Positions 58,322-64,000 of a stretch of 64,000 nucleotides of DNA are shown here, one piece after another. Position 1 is the first letter of the stretch; every line of letters starts with the position of its first letter. A program made the position numbers and the translations under genes. The stretch covers positions 4,618,517-4,682,516 of the forward strand of contig CM025856.1 in assembly GCA_003952965.2 (NCBI GenBank), in the 5' to 3' direction. The notes under the pieces are model-generated. The model did no database searches. It worked only from the letters and a program-made list of their open reading frames with translations, and was not told the origin of the DNA. Source of the DNA: Morella rubra (taxonomy: Eukaryota; Streptophyta; Magnoliopsida; Fagales; Myricaceae).

Positions 58322-61300
58322 ATTTGAAGAAGATGATATTTGTTGAAAATGTAGTCAGCTTCATTTGCCTTGTTAGTGTTGCACATCTACCGTTTTTCTA
58401 TTTAGAATAGCCGAAGTGAATTAGATATCGTGTGAAATAAAATAGGAGCTTGAATATGTGCTCCAAAATAATTAAAAAAAAAAAAAAAAAATGATATTTG
58501 TTGAAGATGTACTGTTGATTTGAAATTAGATGTTGGTCGTTTTGAAAATTTAGTTGTTGAAGAACGTCGATTTTAAGCAAAAAAATCTAAAAAAGAGACC
58601 CTATCAAGCGAAAAATCTTAACTACCAAGCAAAAAATCTTACAGAAACAGAACTATAAAATGCGAAAATCCCCTGGCCAATGGATTCGGGTGACTTTTCT
58701 CATTTGTCTATTGTTGAGTGGATTACAATGCGATTTTATCCTGTCCACCATCTGAATATTGATCTACAGAAGAGCAAACTTTTATTATGATGCACGGCAC
58801 TCGCAATGTACTAGATATGGATGGCGCGAACCACTTCACAGCAAGCCATGGCAACATATGCCGGAGTGGGAGTTGGAGAAGGCTTCTCTCCCAACCTCAA
58901 CGGAGATTATTTCTATCGGAGAGTATTGGCCGACGGTTTGAGCCAGGTCCAGTGGAACGAAGTATAAAGGAATGCATCCTGCAATCTTCCTACCCGAAGC
59001 CACCGATCGGAACCCCCTTCCGTAATGAAGACAGTATTGGTGTTGACAAGGAGAAACTTGCCAGCTGTGGAAGCCTTGTTAAGAAAGACGACCCCGCCAG
59101 GCAAATGTTCCAAGGCGAGAGAACCCAATTAAGTGCAATGAGCCTAAAGTACCAGCTAGCGCGGGCAACGGGCACTCCAGAATCACATAAGGTCTCCCAT
59201 GGAACTCGTTCCTTGTATCCATCTGTTTCACTGCACGTTCCTACTCGGTTTCGATCTATAACATATCCTTAGTAAGAACCTCCAGGAGGTTGGTATTCAG
59301 TGTTATAGGATTTTTAATAAACGAATTTATTAAATCATAATTGCTACAGAAAAAAAGGGTATATAAAATGTTTAACCTGTGACAAAAACTCTCCCGGAGC
59401 GTTCATGTCCTCGTAAACGAATTGGAACTTGGTATACTCACTTGACCAGCAAGAGCATATAGCAAAACAACCGTGTACGATTCATTTCTCTCTTGGAAAG
59501 TAAACGGTTTAAGCCCTAAATTCAACTCCTCTTCTAAATTGATAGATGTTTGTCCATTGAAAGAAACGCAGAAAAAATTTAACCTTCAGCATTATCATTA
59601 ATTCATCAAATTCTCGTGTAAAACAACCAGGGCAATTACCAGAGATGAAGGAAGAAGAAAGTGAAAAAGAAGCCCCAATAGCATGGGGAAAATGTCAATC
59701 CATTGCAGACTGTTCCTAACCTCTTGCGCAAAAGTATCACATGCAACCAAGCTACCAGTGCACAAGCACACTCAAAACAAAGCGTGTCTAGCCGGCAAAA
59801 AAAACTGTGAACCAACTACTCTCTGCATCGACCGGCATGGGATTGGCAGAGAGCCGAACTATAATCAAGCGCACAGACAAAAGAAAGTCTTTACGAAAGG
59901 AAACAAGAGAGGAGGCAATGATTGTTTCAACAACGAAAAGAAATAGAGATCCCAATTTGACAGGTAGGGAGAATAGTAGATGGCTGTTGTAATTCGTTAC
60001 TTCAATTGAATCGTGACTATAAGTGTGAAAGTCATAGGAAAAATAAAGGACCTTAAAAAAGTAATTAAGGTAAATCACCAAAATGTTAGGACAAAATTTG
60101 GCCAGTCCAAAGGGTGATTCCTTCCGGCAAAGAGCCAAGAACCCTATGCACGGTGCACGCCCATGGATCTCATCATGCAAAACAGAAAGACCCCACCCTT
60201 GGCCTTTACAAACTGAATATCCTCTTTCAGCCTCTGTCTGCAGAAAAAAATCAGACAGATGGATGTCAAGATTTCTCCTTTTTCTCCCTTTCCCCGCAAG
60301 AGAAGATATGCGAGGAGAAGAGACTAACTGAGGCAAGAATGGGCTTTGAAGGTTCAAACAGTAAAGTGAAACTATTTCTCTTTACCGTCGAGTAAACAAA
60401 ATTGTGAGTACTGCCAGTCGCTTCCTCAATGTAGGGAAGGAATCTATTTTACGTGTTGCTCAAAAGTTCTTGAGCGCAATAGCAGCACCCAAAAGTCCTT
60501 TCCGGTAAAGATTGGCACTATCCATAAAATATTGGAAACCGATGAGACCATTATGTGAATCGCATTCTGGTGAGAGAAGGTTGGACAAACAAATGTCTCT
60601 AGCTCATTTTGGCCATAGCACAAATGGTGAACATCGGATTCTCCTGAACCATTTTACTTAGCTGGACGAACATGCCCCCCCGAAACTGGGCAATGGGGCC
60701 GATTGAACCAAAAATCCAAAGAATGCCCCCCAAAAACATCAAAGGCTGTCCCTCCAATTGCATTGCCAAAAATTCCTACCACACGCAACCAGTTTCTAAT
60801 CTAAAATTCTATAGGAAAAATCTCTGGCAAAAAGAAAAATCATTTTATGAAAGGCTCCTTATTTTCTTGTTTTTTTGCTTTTATTCTCCTCGTGTCTGGT
60901 TTTTAAGGCATATTCCAACATTCGAAATAGCATAATAAAGAGATTTACAAATCGAAAATTTCATCAATGCAATGGCCGAAACCTCCCTTCCTGCAAATAT
61001 AAAACCGGGATCCCAATCAAAAGTTGTCTCGAACTGTCCCGCTAGCAAACTTTCCTACTAAAATATCCGACAGAGAACCGGTGGGCCCCAAGCCCAAACT
61101 AGTAGTACACAGCTTTCTCCTACTTAAACACCACCCGCAGATGAACCAGAGGAAGCTAAGAAACAATTCCGAATTCTTAAAAGAATTTGCAACGAAACAA
61201 AAAAAAGTACATAATTTAACTCCTAAATGAAAGTAGAGAAATTTTAGCCCGCTAAATTCAGACCCTTGCAATAATCACCGTCAGGAGTTCCATACAGCAA

Positions 61301-62195
61301 ATGTATGGACTTTCTCAAGAGAGTTCAGGTTGTTTGCACATATTGGTTATGCATCAAGGCTTTCAGGTTCATTTCACTGTTTGATAAAAAAGACCTAAAA
61401 AAAGGTTGTAGACTAAGGAGGTGCATTGCTAACCAATTCAGTAACCTTGCTTCAAGTGCAATATGAGAAGACAATGTTCTAAAAAGAAAAAATGCGTAAT
61501 GAACATCCTGAAAAAATGCAAACAACAAACCAAAAAAGAATAAAAAAACACCATAAAATAGGTTCTACATTGCTAAACAAGGCAGACATAATATGCCTAC
61601 TCACCAAGTCTCGATAGTAGGCTCGTTTTGATTCAGTGACTGGAAAACGAGAGGATTGTTTGGGTAGTTTTATCGATTCTTATTATGCTGTCAGGCGTTT
61701 GATATAGTGGTTGATTCCGTTGATGATCCCGAGACGCTTACAAATAATTGGCAGCTTGCACTCTTGGAATTGGCAGGTTTTCATTAGGCTGTCATTTGCG
61801 TCGAAAAGGATGGGACAACTGGAGGTGAGAATCTGATATTTCTTTGATTTATATAAACTGATTGGAAAAGGGTGGCTGCCTTTTTATTTTATTTTTATCT
61901 CTATGCTTGTTTGCAGGTAAAAGGACACTAATCCAATTGAGAGGAATCTGACAGCAAATTTTTGCGGGTAGAACCAAATTCCATACCAACCTTGAGAAAT
62001 GGAATGTGTTATTTCTGAAACTGCTGCTGTAATGGTTAAAGCGAAAATGCAATGACTTAACAAGCAATGTGAATTATAATGGCATTGGAAAGTGCCAATC
62101 TTGTTGAACAGGTCATTTGGAAACTTGAAAGCCAAGGGGCCATATGGAGTTAAAAATTGAGAGCTCTTAGGTAAGGAGAAATCAAACCAAATTAA
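58322..62195. other. Gene-free stretch, mostly low-quality sequence
   Basis: Up to about 58,600 this is the F-box 3' flank, with A runs and a repeated atgatatttgttga motif. Beyond that, no gene was recognised on either strand. The 59,565-60,436 part is the partner of the inverted copy at 1-740. The longest open frame (189 codons on the minus strand, 59,788-60,357) has no known domain. Because the neighbouring MEF10 tail is full of indels, sequence here should be treated as unpolished. Confidence 0.5.
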
Positions 62196-64000
62196 ACTAA
62201 CTTTGGCAGAGAAACAGACGTAATACCCATTTCACTCTGGACATGGTGGAAACCGGGTTGGGCATCCCTAACAAAACAAAAACTGGGCCGAATACCACCC
62301 AAATTCTTTGAAGCAACTAACTTTAATAAACAAAAGTGGCAGTTTCAGCAAATATAAACCGTAAAGGTTACAAGAATTCACTGCAACCACTACAATAAAA
62401 CTCATCCATCTCCCCGGCGTTAGGAGTTTAAGAGCCCAAACTGAACAATCTAAAGCTTTAACCCATCCACATTCCGCGATGCCGAATTTCCCATGCACGA
62501 ACAATCGAGGGAGATAATCTTCCTTTCTTTCCTTTCTTCATCATGGCTTAGGAAGTCTCACTAAAGAGTCCTTCAGGCGAAGCGTTTTCCCCACAAAACT
62601 ATCAATACCAACAACAGTTATTCAAAATATATATCTCCCTGTTTGGGAAATTATGTGTTTGCTGTCCAACACAGGACCCGAAAGAAAGGAAGGTTGAAAG
62701 CGCCTTCACTTGTTGAGTATTTACAGATAATAAAGAAAGCAATTAACCCGAGGCTCAACTAATATAATTGAGCTATATTATGCTGTGATCGACTACAACC
62801 ATTGCTCCAAGAAGGCGTTTTCCTGAGAGGAGCCCCCATCCAAATGTTCATAGCGGTCCACCGAGAAATAATATGTGATAAAAAAGCACAGTGTAGCCAA
62901 AGTATTTCAAAGAAGTTCAGAAGGCTCACCAAACGCCGTTTCCAAGAAGGCAGTATATCTAGCTAGGCCTTCTAACGCGATCCTTTATGGAATGTTTTAC
63001 AGGCACCCAAAAGGGCACCCCAAACTGGACCATCAGCTTTTACCTGCATAGATTCAATGACCTCCTTTGCTTCCTTGAGTTGGCCAGCCTGGCCTAAAAG
63101 ATCCACCCCACAAGAGTAATGCTCTGGACCCGGCTGAAAACCCGTAACGCATCTTCATGGCAGCAAAATACTCCAAGCCTTTATCAGTCAGTCCTGCATG
63201 ACTACACGCAGCCAACACACTAACAAAAACAGTTCTATCAGGTCTAATTCCAGCACTTATCATTTCATCAAAAAGCTGGACTGCAATTTCTCCATGTCCA
63301 TGCATTCCATACCCGCCTATGATTGCTGTCCATGAGACTACACTTTTCTCCGGCATGTAGTCAAATACAGCACGAGCCTTTGCCAAATTCCCACACCTAG
63401 CATACATATTAATCAGCGCATTGCACAAAAAGGGGTTAGAACCAAACCCACTTCTGTGCATCCGCTGTTCTACCTTAGTACCAACCTTATGTGCACCAAG
63501 GTAAGCGCAAGATGAGAGAACCCCAACAAGAGTCACGGGATCAGGATCGATGCCATTCAACTCCATCTTATGATAGAGGTCCAAAACATGGCTCGCCAGT
63601 CCATTTTGAGCACACCCAGAAATCATTGCATTCCAAGTAATCAAACCCTTATCAGGAACCATATTAAACAGCTCTAGCGCATAATCAAGCGCTCCGCATT
63701 TGACATACATTGTCAGCAAACAATTTGCAACAGCATTTTGATCGTCCAACCCAAACTTAACACGACAACCATGGAGGCACATTCCAAGACTCAAATGCAC
63801 AGGATGTGCACACAAAGGCACTCAACATCGTAACTGAATTAGCAGACACACCTGCTTCCCTCATTTTACAAAACAAGGTGAGCCCCTCATAAAATCTCGA
63901 GTTCGACGTATACCCAGATATTAGAGCATTGTAACAAACAACTAAGCTTTTCGATTCCCCATTTTCATCAAACACTTTACGTGCATCTTCAATTGAATAG
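62196..64000 (-). CDS. PPR-DYW RNA editing factor, MEF10-like (partial; 3' part garbled)
   Basis: PPR-DYW proteins enter mitochondria or plastids and direct C-to-U editing. From 64,000 leftward the minus strand reads typical PPR repeats: [26 protein letters not shown], then [75 protein letters not shown] and [18 protein letters not shown]. Order and wording closely follow Arabidopsis MEF10 (At3g11460). The E-domain EHYSC-VDLLG-AG, then [11 protein letters not shown], is present to about 63,010 after a one-base insertion near 63,125. A small deletion near 63,812 also breaks the frame. Left of 63,010 the match becomes a scramble, yet DYW-end words (RQFVVRDA-RFHHF) can still be traced to about 62,200. 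The N-terminus lies outside the window. Breaks are probably sequence errors, not decay. Confidence 0.82.

Noticed and set aside
58787-59272. 161-codon + strand frame, first thought to be organelle-derived
   Set aside because: No mitochondrial or chloroplast gene could be recognised, and it lies at the edge of the noisy block.
59788-60357. 189-codon minus-strand frame
   Set aside because: Low-quality region; no domain, and the noisy copy at 1-740 does not keep the same frame open.

Overview
The clean part of this window is nuclear DNA of a flowering plant, a eudicot and probably a woody rosid. The evidence is small exons with GT-AG introns, AT-rich spacers, a chloroplast Clp subunit, a RALF peptide, a pentatricopeptide (PPR) editing factor and a cytosolic tRNA-Glu. 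I cannot name the species.

Layout. Positions 1-740 are an error-rich, inverted copy of sequence also found at about 59,565-60,436. It is fused directly to the middle of a 26S rRNA gene. From about 745 to 20,595 the window holds parts of two to three tandem 45S rDNA units on the + strand: 26S tail, spacer, 18S, 5.8S, 26S, spacer, 18S, 5.8S, start of 26S. Every rRNA gene is full of substitutions and indels and is about 20-28 % too long. I read this as unpolished long-read sequence, not a working or novel array. A run of exactly 1,000 Ns (20,596-21,595) marks a gap of unknown size.

From 21,596 to about 58.5 kb the sequence is good and carries the host genes, all on the + strand except the tRNA. 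In order they are: a RALF peptide hormone precursor; a wrecked polygalacturonase pseudogene; an LDAP/REF-SRPP lipid-droplet protein; a non-autonomous DNA transposon with long terminal inverted repeats (32.08-34.96 kb); CLPR3; a seven-exon secreted or ER protein of unknown function; a tafazzin-like acyltransferase; F-actin capping protein alpha; a tRNA-Glu(UUC) on the minus strand; and an F-box gene with two 1-base frame breaks. RALF, LDAP, tafazzin and CPA follow the order At3g05490, At3g05500, At3g05510 and At3g05520 of Arabidopsis, so this is a conserved block with CLPR3 and the unknown gene placed inside it.

From about 58.6 to 63.01 kb the sequence turns noisy again. A MEF10-like (At3g11460) PPR-DYW gene on the minus strand runs off the right end. 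It is readable above 63.01 kb, and its DYW tail can only be followed as scrambled similarity down to about 62.2 kb.

The genes do not form an operon or a known shared pathway. I found no convincing undescribed system. The points most worth a second look are the rDNA/single-copy junction, the inverted-repeat transposon with its coding-like cargo, the 66-bp duplication at the start codon of the unknown gene, and the quality change around 58.6-63.0 kb.
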